Program-made: the position numbers and the translations under genes
Origin: Minisyncoccota bacterium
GTDB taxonomy: Bacteria > Patescibacteriota > Minisyncoccia > Minisyncoccales > Minisyncoccaceae
Direction: 5' to 3'
Length of the DNA: 39,807 nucleotides
NCBI GenBank assembly: GCA_028693895.1
Contig: JAQUUL010000002.1
Span: 1-39,807 of the forward strand
Shown here: positions 18,959-28,313 of the stretch, piece after piece
Numbering within the stretch: the first letter of the stretch is position 1
Layout: every line of letters starts with the position of its first letter
The notes under the pieces: model-generated
Told to the model about the DNA's origin: nothing
What the model saw: the letters and a program-made list of their open reading frames with translations, nothing else
The model's database searches: none

Positions 18959-19405
18959 ATGTATAATAAGAAAATATTTTTCGTAATCCCGGCAATTATA
19001 CTTTTCTTTTGCTTTTCATTAGCATTAATCGCTAATTCAAAAGTAGAATTGACGGAGGACAATCAAATAGAAGAACTTTCAATGTCTTTTGACAAAGAAG
19101 AATCTGAAAAAAATCTAGTAAAGGTTATTATAACAGCATATTCTTCAACTGTTGATCAAACGGACGATACCCCTTTTATTACTGCAAGTGGTTCACAGGT
19201 AAGAGACGGTATTGTAGCTAATAATATGCTTCCTTTTGGAACAGAAATTAAAATACCAGAATATTTTGGAGACAAAGTATTTATTGTTGAAGATAGAATG
19301 CATACTAGAAAAGGATCTTATTGGGTAGATGTATGGTTTTCTTCAACCGAAGAAGCAAAAGAATTCGGAATAAAAGAAGCCTATATAGAAGTTAGTGAAA
19401 TATAA
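18959..19405 (+). CDS. 3D (Asp-Asp-Asp) domain exported protein, RpfB/MltA-like fold
   Basis: Signal anchor; VKVIITAYSSTVDQTDDTPFITASGSQVRDGIVANNMLPFGTEIKIPE...VEDRMHTRKGSYWVDVWF. Confidence 0.85.
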   Translation: MYNKKIFFVIPAIILFFCFSLALIANSKVELTEDNQIEELSMSFDKEESEKNLVKVIITAYSSTVDQTDDTPFITASGSQVRDGIVANNMLPFGTEIKIPEYFGDKVFIVEDRMHTRKGSYWVDVWFSSTEEAKEFGIKEAYIEVSEI

Positions 19406-19429
19406 AACACGCATTAGCGTGTTTTTTTG
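19404..19429 (+). terminator. Rho-independent terminator
   Basis: aaaacacgc atta gcgtgttttttt. Confidence 0.85.
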
Positions 19430-19512
19430 TGCCTCGGGAGGGACTCGAACCCTCAAGGTCTAGGACCAGCGGATTTTAAGTCCGCCCTGTATACCAATTC
19501 CAGCACCGAGGC
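19430..19512 (-). tRNA. tRNA-Leu(TAA)
   Basis: GCCTCGGTGCTGGAATTGGTATACAGG-GCGGA-CTTAAAA-TCCGC...GGGTTCGAGTCCCTCCCGAGGCA. Confidence 0.93.
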
Positions 19513-19527
19513 ATATATCATATTATG

Positions 19528-19599
19528 AGGCGTGGGCGGGAATTGCACCCGCGTATAAGAGTTTTGCAGACTCTTGCCTTACTGCTTGGCCACCACGCC
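19528..19599 (-). tRNA. tRNA-Cys(GCA)
   Basis: GGCGTGGTGGCCAAGCAGTAAGGCAAGAGT-CTGCAAA-ACTCT...CGGGTGCAATTCCCGCCCACGCCT. Confidence 0.93.
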
Positions 19600-19619
19600 A
19601 TAAGGAAAGAATAGCAATT

Positions 19620-19958
19620 TTAATCTTTTTTTTCAATACTTGATAAAAGTTTTTCTATTTTACCAGCTTCCGCAGTTTTCGTTTCTTGATAAAAAGATAT
19701 CTTAGGAACAGGCCTCATTTTAATTTTTTTGTTAATGATCTGCTGTATATTATAAACATTTCTATTTAATAATGCCATTACTGATTCTGATGTATTCTCT
19801 GGAATAATTGATATAAATACTTTACACTGAAAAAGATTTCCTGAACATTCTACTCTTGTAACCGTCACTAATGTTCCCGGAAAAATATCAATCTCTTTTA
19901 AAATAATTACTCCTATTTCTCTCTTTATTAAATTATTTACTTTTTCTATTCTAAACAT
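19620..19958 (-). CDS. rbfA: Ribosome-binding factor A
   Basis: RIEKVNNLIKREIGVIILKEID...VTVTRVECSGNLFQCKVFISIIPE...IKMRPVPKISFYQE; downstream of infB. Confidence 0.85.
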   Translation of the reverse strand: MFRIEKVNNLIKREIGVIILKEIDIFPGTLVTVTRVECSGNLFQCKVFISIIPENTSESVMALLNRNVYNIQQIINKKIKMRPVPKISFYQETKTAEAGKIEKLLSSIEKKD

Positions 19959-21433
19959 TCTTTTATATATTCTTCCTTATAAATCAACAACTCATCTCCT
20001 TCCTTTATTCTTACAGAGCCTTGATAAAGAATTCCACTTTCTTTTCCTTTCTTAACTACATCAAAGTCTTTCTTCCCTGACTGCAACCCTACTATTTTTC
20101 CAGAACCAATTTTTTCTCCATCCCTCCAAATTTCCAACATTGAACTTTTTTGAACCTCTCCTTCAATAACATTTCCTCCCACAATTTGTCTATTCTTTTC
20201 GGTTCGGAAAATTGCTAAAACCTCTACTTTTCCTAAATCTTTTCTTTCTTTTTCTTTGACAAGCTTTCTCTCCATTAATTCTCTAACCTTCTGAGACAAT
20301 TCATAAATAATATCAAACTCGTATATTCTAATCTTATCTTTATCGGCTGACATTTCTGCTATTTTATCTTTTTTAGTTCTAAACGCTAATACTGCCGCAC
20401 CACTTCCTTTCGCTAATTTAACATCTTTTTCTGAAACATTTCCAACCTCCGCTTTAATAATTTTAATTTGCACTGTTTCTTGCGGAAGAACATTTAGAAT
20501 TTCTTTGATTGCCTCAATTGAACCTAAAGCATCTGATTTAATTATTAAGTTCAAACATTTCTTATCTGAATCCTCATTATTATTTTGTTTTTCTTGAACT
20601 GGCTTTTCTTTAATATTTTCTCTTGCTTCATCTGCTGTATTATATACTTTCATCCTTTCACCTACCATAGGAACATTTTCAAAACCAATAATAACTACTG
20701 GATCAGAAGAAGAAGCGCTATCTATTTCTTTTCCAAGAAAATCTCCTAAACTTTTAATTTTTCCAACTGATGAATTCGTTCCAATATATTCTCCTTTTTT
20801 AAGAATGCCTTTATCAACTAAAACAGTTGAGGTTGGTCCTTTTTTTGAGTCCATATATGACTCAATAATTACTCCTTCTGCTAAATCTACATTATTCGAT
20901 TTTAATTCTTCCATTTCTGCAACCAATTGAATAACATCTAATAATTCTGTTATTCCTTTTCCTGTTAATGCTGATATTTCTACAGACGGAATCTTCCCCC
21001 CATAAGATTCAACCACCATATCTTCTTTGAATAATTGCTGTTTTACCATTTCCGGATCAGCACCCGGCTTATCCATTTTATTAAAAGCAATAATTGTTAT
21101 TAGTCCAGCCTTTTTAATATGTTCAATTGCTTCTTTTGTTTGTTTTTTAATTCCTTCAACTGCATCAATAACTAAAATTGCTATATCCGCTAACTTTGAA
21201 CCTCTTGCTCTTATTGCTGAAAATGATTCATGTCCCGGAGTATCAATAAAAGTAATTTTTTTATCATTGTGAATTATTTGATAAGCTCCTACATGCTGAG
21301 TTATTCCTCCTGATTCTTTTTCTAATATCTTAAAGTCCCTTATTGAAGTCAATAAAGATGTTTTGCCATGGTCAATATGCCCTAGAATAACTACAACTGG
21401 CGGACGATAAATTGTTTCAATCTTCTTTTCCAT
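19946..21433 (-). CDS. infB: Translation initiation factor IF-2, lacking the long N-terminal domain
   Basis: PPVVVILGHIDHGKTSLLTSIR, GGITQHVGAYQI, FIDTPGHESFSAIRARG, AFNKMDKP. Confidence 0.95.
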   Translation of the reverse strand: MEKKIETIYRPPVVVILGHIDHGKTSLLTSIRDFKILEKESGGITQHVGAYQIIHNDKKITFIDTPGHESFSAIRARGSKLADIAILVIDAVEGIKKQTKEAIEHIKKAGLITIIAFNKMDKPGADPEMVKQQLFKEDMVVESYGGKIPSVEISALTGKGITELLDVIQLVAEMEELKSNNVDLAEGVIIESYMDSKKGPTSTVLVDKGILKKGEYIGTNSSVGKIKSLGDFLGKEIDSASSSDPVVIIGFENVPMVGERMKVYNTADEARENIKEKPVQEKQNNNEDSDKKCLNLIIKSDALGSIEAIKEILNVLPQETVQIKIIKAEVGNVSEKDVKLAKGSGAAVLAFRTKKDKIAEMSADKDKIRIYEFDIIYELSQKVRELMERKLVKEKERKDLGKVEVLAIFRTEKNRQIVGGNVIEGEVQKSSMLEIWRDGEKIGSGKIVGLQSGKKDFDVVKKGKESGILYQGSVRIKEGDELLIYKEEYIKECLE

Positions 21434-21779
21434 AATTTTTAATAATATCTTCCTCTTCTTTACTTAAGGGATATGTTGATGTACCTTTTATTATCTGCTT
21501 TCCAAAAACTCTACTTTTTTCTTGATTGAATATAGAGGTAATAATTGCACCACTATTATTTTTATTTAATAATGCAAGAGTAAAACTTTGATCTCCACCC
21601 ATTTCATTAAATGGATTATATCTTAATAATTTTACCTTCTGGATATTTTCCTCATTTTCTTTTTCAATTTTTTCAATACTATAAGAAAGCTCTTTAATCT
21701 TAGCTTCTAATTTTTCTATTTTTTCTATTGCCTCCTCAACGTTTTCTATCTTTTTATTTTTTTTAATAAATGAAAACAT
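21417..21779 (-). CDS. DUF4446-like protein
   Basis: Coiled coil, then VKLLRYNPFNEMGGDQSFTLALLNKNNSGAIITSIFNQEKSRVFGKQIIKGTSTYPLSKEEEDII. Confidence 0.75.
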   Translation of the reverse strand: MFSFIKKNKKIENVEEAIEKIEKLEAKIKELSYSIEKIEKENEENIQKVKLLRYNPFNEMGGDQSFTLALLNKNNSGAIITSIFNQEKSRVFGKQIIKGTSTYPLSKEEEDIIKNYGKED

Positions 21780-21790
21780 ATTTTAAAGAG

Positions 21791-21877
21791 CGGAGGAAGT
21801 GAGATTCGAACTCACGGTAGAAATTAATCTACAATGGTTTTCGAAACCATCCCCTTAAGCCGCTCAGGCACTCCTCC
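21791..21877 (-). tRNA. tRNA-Ser(CGA)
   Basis: GGAGGAGTGCCTGAGCGGCTTAAGGGG-ATGGT-TTCGAAA-ACCAT + long variable arm + GAGTTCGAATCTCACTTCCTCCG. Confidence 0.93.
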
Positions 21878-21899
21878 AATTTATTATGCTTAAAGACTA

Positions 21900-22835
21900 T
21901 CACTTTTTACCTCTAAAGGCAACCGAAAAGTCATTATCATAATATATTTTTTTAGGAATAACATATGGAAAATAGACTCCTAAAAAATGTACTAAGTTAT
22001 TTAAAATTTTTCCTATTAATATTTTCCACCAAAAAAATCCAATAACTTCCTTTTTGTATTTTTTAAAATTAGGAAAGTTTTTAACTAGCATATCAGCAGA
22101 ATAAAGTCCCCATATTATACCTCCTCCACTCCACGGCTTTGTAAGTCCCATTGCATCTCCACACAAAGCAACATTATCTTTATTAGAAAAAATTAATCCT
22201 GCATTAATAAAAGGAAAGCCGGGAACAGGAATTAACGCTCCTTTCATATCATCTCCTCTTTCATCGCTATCACCAAAAAAGCCACACTCTATTTTTTCAC
22301 CTCTTGGTATTCTCCATGCAAAACCATTTTTTCTTAAAAATGTTTCTGTAGTTTTAGAATAATCTTTTTGATTTAAACACCATTGAACACCCATTTTCAT
22401 TTTAGGATTTTTAAGTTTTAAGATTTTTCTAACTGTAGAATCTGCTCCATCACACCCAATAATAAAATCAAAATCTTTTGGAATTTTTTTAACTCTTGTC
22501 TCAAAGAAAAACCTTGTTCCATTTTTAATATTCAAATCTAAAAGCATATTCATCAACTTTTCTTTATTCAGAGCTAAATGCTTTGGACTAAATTTTAATG
22601 TAGTTTTTCTTCTGTTAAAATTAATATCACAAAATTCTATTGTATTTTCTATGATATCATCTGTTATTGGTATAAAATCTTTAATTCTTTCTGAAACTAA
22701 AACCGAACAAGACTTATCTTTCAGGTATTCTTTTTTTCTATAATCAAAAACAGAAACATTATAACCTGCCCTGCTTAATTTCCAAGATATATATTGACCT
22801 ATTACTCCTCCGCCGATAACAGCAATTTTTTTCAT
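21900..22835 (-). CDS. FAD-dependent oxidoreductase, geranylgeranyl-reductase-like; start at ATG 22835
   Basis: MKKIAVIGGGVIGQYISWKLSRAGYNVSVFD (Rossmann), FIIGCDGADSTVRK, NVALCGDAMGLTKPWSGGGIIWGL. The longer ORF start runs into a tRNA and is rejected. Confidence 0.8.
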   Translation of the reverse strand: MKKIAVIGGGVIGQYISWKLSRAGYNVSVFDYRKKEYLKDKSCSVLVSERIKDFIPITDDIIENTIEFCDINFNRRKTTLKFSPKHLALNKEKLMNMLLDLNIKNGTRFFFETRVKKIPKDFDFIIGCDGADSTVRKILKLKNPKMKMGVQWCLNQKDYSKTTETFLRKNGFAWRIPRGEKIECGFFGDSDERGDDMKGALIPVPGFPFINAGLIFSNKDNVALCGDAMGLTKPWSGGGIIWGLYSADMLVKNFPNFKKYKKEVIGFFWWKILIGKILNNLVHFLGVYFPYVIPKKIYYDNDFSVAFRGKK

Positions 22836-22838
22836 TGG

Positions 22839-22909
22839 AGCGAGTGAAGGGAATCGAACCCTCATGTACAGCTTGGAAGGCTGTCGCTCTGCCATTGAGC
22901 TACACTCGC
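22839..22909 (-). tRNA. tRNA-Gly(TCC), 3' CCA encoded at 22836-22838
   Basis: GCGAGTGTAGCTCAATGGCAGAGCG-ACAGC-CTTCCAA-GCTGT...GGGTTCGATTCCCTTCACTCGCTCCA. Confidence 0.93.
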
Positions 22910-22917
22910 ATTTGCCT

Positions 22918-22989
22918 TCGGGGTACTGAGATTCGAACTCAGAATAAATCCTCCCAAAGGACTCGTGATAGCCGTTTCACTATACCCCG
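22918..22989 (-). tRNA. tRNA-Pro(TGG)
   Basis: CGGGGTATAGTGAAACGGCTATCACG-AGTCC-TTTGGGA-GGATT...GAGTTCGAATCTCAGTACCCCGA. Confidence 0.9.
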
Positions 22990-23077
22990 TTATATATTTC
23001 ACTTATATCACTTTTCTTTTTCTTCGTCAAAAAATTTCTTGATTTTTCTTTAATACTTTGATATTAAGTATATATAT

Positions 23078-23151
23078 GTCCCCGTAGCTCAATAGGATAG
23101 AGCGACAGACTTCTAATCTGTAGGTTGTGCGTTCGATTCGCGCCGGGGACA
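23078..23151 (+). tRNA. tRNA-Arg(TCT)
   Basis: GTCCCCGTAGCTCAATAGGATAGAGCG-ACAGA-CTTCTAA-TCTGT...GCGTTCGATTCGCGCCGGGGACA. Confidence 0.93.
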
Positions 23152-23157
23152 CATTAT

Positions 23158-23229
23158 GGTGGCTATGGTGTAATGGTAGCACAACACCCTGTGGAGGTGT
23201 TTGTACGGGTTCAAATCCCGTTAGTCACC
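23158..23229 (+). tRNA. tRNA-His(GTG)
   Basis: GGTGGCTATGGTGTAATGGTAGCACA-ACACC-CTGTGGA-GGTGT...CGGGTTCAAATCCCGTTAGTCACC; G-1:C73 encoded. Confidence 0.92.
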
Positions 23230-23405
23230 CATTAGGAGACACTAAATAACAGATATTTTATTTTAAAAATATTTCTTATTTTATACAATATATAAATATT
23301 AAAACAATAAATATTAATGAAAATATTAACTTCATGATAATGAGAGTCATTCAAAAAAAATAACAAAAAAGTTATAAAAAATACTACAAAAAGTAATTTG
23401 CTCTT

Positions 23406-25163
23406 TTAAGCACCAACAAGACAAACTCCTTGTCTTGGAATATAGTGAGATTTGAAACGCTTATTCTTAATGGTTCCATCAGAATAAGTAACTATATAAT
23501 CAAAATATGTATCTGCTCCATCATATGGCATATATGTACATTTTACATCTCCAGAAATTAACGTAGAAGTTTTAATATATTTTGTTGCTAACGGTTTAAC
23601 TATATTATATATAACAGGCTCTGTTCTTTCTATTATTCTTCCATCTTTAGCTCCCCATAGCTCAATGTATAATTCACTATCAACAACTTCAGACTGTATC
23701 AAAATATAATTTTCTGTATCATTAACAAACCTGAAATCTGGACTAGGATTATAAATAGTAGCGTCTATTCCAGCAGGCTGATAATAAGGCATATTATATG
23801 AATGATTTTGTCTCATTGTTATTGGTAGCCCTGAATCAAGAACCGCTCTAAATAAAGTTGTGCTCGTATGGCAAAGTCCTCCACCAAATTCATAATAAAT
23901 TGCATCCCCTTTTATAACAGCTTCTTTTTCATAACCATGTTCTTCATCAATGTCCCCCAAAGCTTCAATCATAGAAAATTCTTCTCCTGGTTTTAGTAAT
24001 AATCCATTTAGAGATTTAGAACCATTTTTGATATTAAGTGTACGAGCAACCGTTGAACCCTCAAACCCTAAAGAATATTTCCCTATAATTTCTTTTATTC
24101 CATAATCGCTCACGTCTTCATTAACATCTTCGGGAAAAGGAAGTATATTAACTGTCAGTTCAGCCTCATTAAATGGATTTTCTATTAAATTAATTAATAA
24201 TTTTACAGTCGAATCAACATCTAATTTTTTACCCTCTTTACCCGGTTCAAAATTTTGAATAACATTATCAATAAAAATAAATTTAGGCAAAGATGATACT
24301 TGGTCTATTTCTGGCGAAATATTTTTTCTAATATATTCTTTAATTTTAGTTTCATCTAAGTTAAAAAATAAATTATTGTTTTCTTCGGAAATAGTAATCA
24401 TTCCTAACAGGTCTTTTTCATTAATGGTCCATTTCCTTTTTAGGTATTTTAATTTAACAGGCGCTAAATTTAAAATATCTTCTAAATTACTTTTAGCATC
24501 TAAACAATTATTAGCTGATATTTGAGGGATCGCATCATTACCTTCTAAAATAATATCTGAAAAATTAAAAGCTTCTAAATTGCTCTTCAAAACAATTAAA
24601 GAATTTTCATATTTAATAGCCTTTCCATCTTTCTCTGGTTGAATTAAAAGATTTCCATTTTTATCATAATAATAATAGGCATCTTGGGGATCAAACAATG
24701 AAAAACTTTCTATCAAATATTTATTTATTTTTTCATTATTAATTTCAGTTATTAAGGTAATATAATTTTTTTTACCAAATATTAGTTTTATTTTTTCAAT
24801 TGTACTGTTTATTATATTTCTACCTCTTCCAATAAGAATAGCTTTATTTAATGTTTTTTCAACATCAAAATTAATTAAGATATCTACTATTGCTCCATCA
24901 GAAGAAGAGATAATAGGATATATAGTTAAATCTTTATTTTCATACCTAAAGATAATCCCTGTTTGTTTTATTTTATCTAATTCCCTATTTATTATTCTTT
25001 CTGCTTCTGTTAATGTCTTCCCTCCTATATTTATTTCTCCTATGCTAACACCTGGATAAATCTTATCTACATATTTAATTTCATAAAAAAAACAGGCTAT
25101 TCCTAAAATAACAAAAATAAAAATAAAAGATATTATTATTTTTTTATTAATCATTTTACTCAA
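23406..25163 (-). CDS. VanW-family protein with PG_binding_4-like repeats
   Basis: LLKPGEEFSMIEALGDIDEEHGYEKEAVIKGDAIYYEFGGGLCHTSTTLFRAVLDSGLPITMRQNHSYNMPYY; N-terminal TM. Confidence 0.9.
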   Translation of the reverse strand: MSKMINKKIIISFIFIFVILGIACFFYEIKYVDKIYPGVSIGEINIGGKTLTEAERIINRELDKIKQTGIIFRYENKDLTIYPIISSSDGAIVDILINFDVEKTLNKAILIGRGRNIINSTIEKIKLIFGKKNYITLITEINNEKINKYLIESFSLFDPQDAYYYYDKNGNLLIQPEKDGKAIKYENSLIVLKSNLEAFNFSDIILEGNDAIPQISANNCLDAKSNLEDILNLAPVKLKYLKRKWTINEKDLLGMITISEENNNLFFNLDETKIKEYIRKNISPEIDQVSSLPKFIFIDNVIQNFEPGKEGKKLDVDSTVKLLINLIENPFNEAELTVNILPFPEDVNEDVSDYGIKEIIGKYSLGFEGSTVARTLNIKNGSKSLNGLLLKPGEEFSMIEALGDIDEEHGYEKEAVIKGDAIYYEFGGGLCHTSTTLFRAVLDSGLPITMRQNHSYNMPYYQPAGIDATIYNPSPDFRFVNDTENYILIQSEVVDSELYIELWGAKDGRIIERTEPVIYNIVKPLATKYIKTSTLISGDVKCTYMPYDGADTYFDYIVTYSDGTIKNKRFKSHYIPRQGVCLVGA

Positions 25164-25686
25164 TACAACAATCTATTGCCTTTTTAACTAACTCTCCCAT
25201 TTTACCCATAAAGCCCTTTTTTTCTTTATCCTCCTTATTAATCGCATTTTCATCTATCTTTTTAATGTCCCCCACATTCAAAAGCTTTAAGTTTAATCCC
25301 CAAAAAAGAGAATATAGATTATATGCCTTATCAAACATTTCATAAGCATCTTTCTTTTTTCCTATCCCTAATTGTTTAGTTCCTACTTCCATTAATCTAT
25401 AACTAGCAGCTAATAAATGCTTTGAAATACACCATACTTCTCCTTCATATTCTTTAATAATTCTTTGAAGAAGCTCTTTTCTCATATCTCTAACGTCTTT
25501 AATCATATCGTAATATTCTGTGTTTTGAAGCTTAGCTCCTGTAAAAAAGAAATGTTCTTCAATTGAAATTAAATTCATTATTGCAATAGTAAGGTCTTGG
25601 TCTGATGATAGATCCATTTTATCTTGCTTCTTCATATCATCAAATTTCTTAATAAATTCTTCTATATTTTCTATTTTTTTAGTCAT
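25156..25686 (-). CDS. Conserved hypothetical protein
   Basis: 176-aa mostly helical ORF; end overlaps the VanW gene start. Confidence 0.6.
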   Translation of the reverse strand: MTKKIENIEEFIKKFDDMKKQDKMDLSSDQDLTIAIMNLISIEEHFFFTGAKLQNTEYYDMIKDVRDMRKELLQRIIKEYEGEVWCISKHLLAASYRLMEVGTKQLGIGKKKDAYEMFDKAYNLYSLFWGLNLKLLNVGDIKKIDENAINKEDKEKKGFMGKMGELVKKAIDCCIE

Positions 25687-25690
25687 ATTT

Positions 25691-26197
25691 TTATTTTATT
25701 AAAAAGTAAAAAATTATACTTAAAATTATTATTGGTAAAATAGGCATTAATACCTTTTGGAAAGGAAAGTATGCCTTATTATTGTTTTTTTCTTTTAGAT
25801 ATTCATACCAATTAGCTCCACACCAAAAGGCAATACTTCCACCGATTATACCAAAAAGAAGTTTATCTACCCCACATCCACAAAAAGTATTTAATGGATT
25901 ACCAATTATCCCTGAAAGATATAGAGGGATTATCATTAAAGATAAATATACTAATATATTAACAATCGTTCTTCCTTTAAAATTAATATTTTTCTTGCTT
26001 AACCAATCCTCTGTCCACATAATTAATGACGCAAGAAATCCTCCAATCCATAAGCCTACTATAAGGTCGTCTATTCCAACAGAACGAGAAACTCCTACCC
26101 CTGCCCCAACAGCTACCGTACAAATAGGGCATACGGCTAATACTGGAAAAGCAAAGAATAATAAGAAAGGTATGACTATAAATAATTTTTTATTCAT
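25691..26197 (-). CDS. Membrane protein with signal peptide and CPIC / CGC motifs
   Basis: MNKKLFIVIPFLLFFAFPVLAVCPICTVAVGAGVGVSRSVGIDDLIVGLWIGG; multiple TM; NTFCGCGVDKLLFG; WCGANWYEYL. Confidence 0.65.
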   Translation of the reverse strand: MNKKLFIVIPFLLFFAFPVLAVCPICTVAVGAGVGVSRSVGIDDLIVGLWIGGFLASLIMWTEDWLSKKNINFKGRTIVNILVYLSLMIIPLYLSGIIGNPLNTFCGCGVDKLLFGIIGGSIAFWCGANWYEYLKEKNNNKAYFPFQKVLMPILPIIILSIIFYFLIK

Positions 26198-26296
26198 TTT
26201 ATATTTTTAATATTACAAGATATTACAAAATTAGTAAACTTTATTTTTTGTATTTCATATGATAATGTAAAGAAAAGATAATAAATAAACAAAAAT

Positions 26297-27040
26297 ATGA
26301 ATAAAAATATAATATGGATTCTTTTAATTATTATTGCTTTATTGGGATTAATCTACTTTTTATTAAATAATAAAGAAACAGACCCACAAATAATAGCAGA
26401 AAATTGGATAATAAATAATTGCCCTACTTATGTTTTTGATGGTGATAATTTAACTTTTTTAACTTTTGAAAATGGTAAATATTATTTTGCTTTTGAATCT
26501 TCTCATGGTGGATATGGAGATAGATCTAAAGAAATAGTAACTCAGGTTTTAACTATGCACATCATAGAAGTTACAATTGAAAATAAAAAAATAATTAGTG
26601 CTATTACTGATGGAAAGTATGACGAAATTAATCAAAAATCTACCCTTCCTGTTTTTGAAAATGAGAATGTTGATGTTTTTTTCTTAAATATAAATGCAGA
26701 ACAAGAAGAATTAATTAAGGTTACAAGGAGTGTTTCGATTACAGGAGGAAAATCATTACCTGAACTTGCAATTGAAGAACTTCTTAATGGCCCTCATAAT
26801 GAAGAAACAGAAAGTGGAATTTTCTCAATGATTAATCCAGAGACTGTTCTCTATAGCCTAAACTTAGAAAACGGCGTCGCAACAGTAGATTTTAATCAAA
26901 AACTTCAAGAGAATATTGCTGGATCTGCTACAGTAATAGCAATAAGAAATCAAATTGAAAAAACATTGCTTCAATTTGAATATATTAAAAAAGTAGTTAT
27001 TTCAATAAATGGAGAAACTGAAGAAATTCTTCAGCCTTAA
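26297..27040 (+). CDS. GerMN-domain exported/anchored protein
   Basis: N-terminal TM; DVFFLNINAEQEELIKVTRSV...ELAIEELLNGPHNEETESGIFSMINPETVLYSLNLENGVATVDFNQKLQENIAGSATVIAIRNQIEKTLLQF. Confidence 0.8.
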   Translation: MNKNIIWILLIIIALLGLIYFLLNNKETDPQIIAENWIINNCPTYVFDGDNLTFLTFENGKYYFAFESSHGGYGDRSKEIVTQVLTMHIIEVTIENKKIISAITDGKYDEINQKSTLPVFENENVDVFFLNINAEQEELIKVTRSVSITGGKSLPELAIEELLNGPHNEETESGIFSMINPETVLYSLNLENGVATVDFNQKLQENIAGSATVIAIRNQIEKTLLQFEYIKKVVISINGETEEILQP

Positions 27041-27041
27041 G

Positions 27042-28079
27042 TTATTTCTTCTCCTTTAGAACTGCCTCGAGATCAATTTCATTATCGCCTCTTAATACCT
27101 TGAGAGATATTTTTTGATTAATTGTGCATTTAGAAAGAACTTCATTTATATTATTATCTTCTGTAATTAACTTTCCATCTATTTCTAATATAATGTCATA
27201 TTCTTTTATTCCAGCTTTTTCAGCACTTGAACCTTTAGCAACTGCTGGTTCCCCAAACATTTCTCGGACAACTAAAGCTCCAAAACAACAATCTATTTTA
27301 TTTTCTTTAGCAATTTCTTGATTCAAAAGAATATATTTTAATCCTAAATATGGTCTTTTAATTTTTCCTTCTTTTCTCACTTCTTCTAAATCTTCTTTGA
27401 TATAATTAATAGGAAGTGCAAAACCAATATTTTCTGCTCCCATAACCATTGCTGTATTTATCCCTATCACCTCTCCTTTCATATTAACCAAAGGTCCACC
27501 TGAATTCCCGGGATTAATAGCTGCATCTGTTTGTAATAAACCTCTCAAATTAGTTGCTTTAGAATTATTTTGACTTGTTCCATTATATGCTGTAATCCTT
27601 CTACTTAATCCTGAAATTATACCAGAAGATAAAGTATCTTCAAATTCACCCAAAGGATTTCCAACGGCAAGAACCGACTCACCCAATTCTACTTTATCGG
27701 AATTAGCCATTTTAAGAAAAGGAAAAAAATTACTATCTTTAATTTTAAGTATTGCTGTATCCGTTAAGGGATCCCTAGAAAGAACCTCTGCTATATATTT
27801 ATGGTCAGGATCAAAAATAACAGTATATTCTGCATCAGATTCTTCTACAACATGATTACAAGTTAAAATATAACCATCTTTTGAAACTACAAAAGCTGAA
27901 CCACCTCCTATTTTAGTTTTTTGTTTTTCTTTATTTATACTTTTAGGAAAAGCTACTTTTTCTCCCCTAAAAGGAAGGAAATAAAACTCTTCTACTTTTG
28001 GTAGGTCCCTTGAAGCAACTATTGTTACAACTGCAGGACAAACTTTTTTTGCTATTTCAACAATTGGTGATTTTTTCAT
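27042..28079 (-). CDS. Trypsin-like serine protease (HtrA/DegP family) with PDZ domain
   Basis: GGGSAFVVSKDGYILTCNHVV, SDPLTDTAILKI-like, LLQTDAAINPGNSGGPLVNMKGEVIGINTA; C-terminal PDZ. Confidence 0.92.
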   Translation of the reverse strand: MKKSPIVEIAKKVCPAVVTIVASRDLPKVEEFYFLPFRGEKVAFPKSINKEKQKTKIGGGSAFVVSKDGYILTCNHVVEESDAEYTVIFDPDHKYIAEVLSRDPLTDTAILKIKDSNFFPFLKMANSDKVELGESVLAVGNPLGEFEDTLSSGIISGLSRRITAYNGTSQNNSKATNLRGLLQTDAAINPGNSGGPLVNMKGEVIGINTAMVMGAENIGFALPINYIKEDLEEVRKEGKIKRPYLGLKYILLNQEIAKENKIDCCFGALVVREMFGEPAVAKGSSAEKAGIKEYDIILEIDGKLITEDNNINEVLSKCTINQKISLKVLRGDNEIDLEAVLKEKK

Positions 28080-28117
28080 ATTTATATTATATCCTAAACT
28101 TTATTTTTTGAGAAATG

Positions 28118-28190
28118 TGGACCCAAGGAGACTTGAACTCCTAACCTCTTCCATGCCATGGAAACGCTCTACCAATTGAGCCATGGGCCC
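28118..28190 (-). tRNA. tRNA-Ala(GGC)
   Basis: GGGCCCATGGCTCAATTGGTAGAGCG-TTTCC-ATGGCAT-GGAAG...GAGTTCAAGTCTCCTTGGGTCCA. Confidence 0.92.
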
Positions 28191-28197
28191 TAAAATG

Positions 28198-28269
28198 TGT
28201 CCCCGAAAGGAATCGAACCTTTATCTAGAGCTTAGGAGTCTCTTGTTCTATCCGTTGAACTACGGGGAC
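28198..28269 (-). tRNA. tRNA-Arg(CCT)
   Basis: GTCCCCGTAGTTCAACGGATAGAACA-AGAGA-CTCCTAA-GCTCT...AGGTTCGATTCCTTTCGGGGACA; one A.G mismatch at 31-39. Confidence 0.9.
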
Positions 28270-28313
28270 TTTGTAAACGAATAATAGCAATTTTATTAAT
28301 TATTATCAATAAA

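Noticed and set aside
22835-23053. Plus-strand ORF 72 aa
   Set aside because: Antisense translation across tRNA-Gly and tRNA-Pro; not a protein.
23230-23405. AT-rich 175-bp gap between tRNA-His and the VanW gene
   Set aside because: Low-complexity A/T runs only; no ORF, convincing hairpin or repeat array found.
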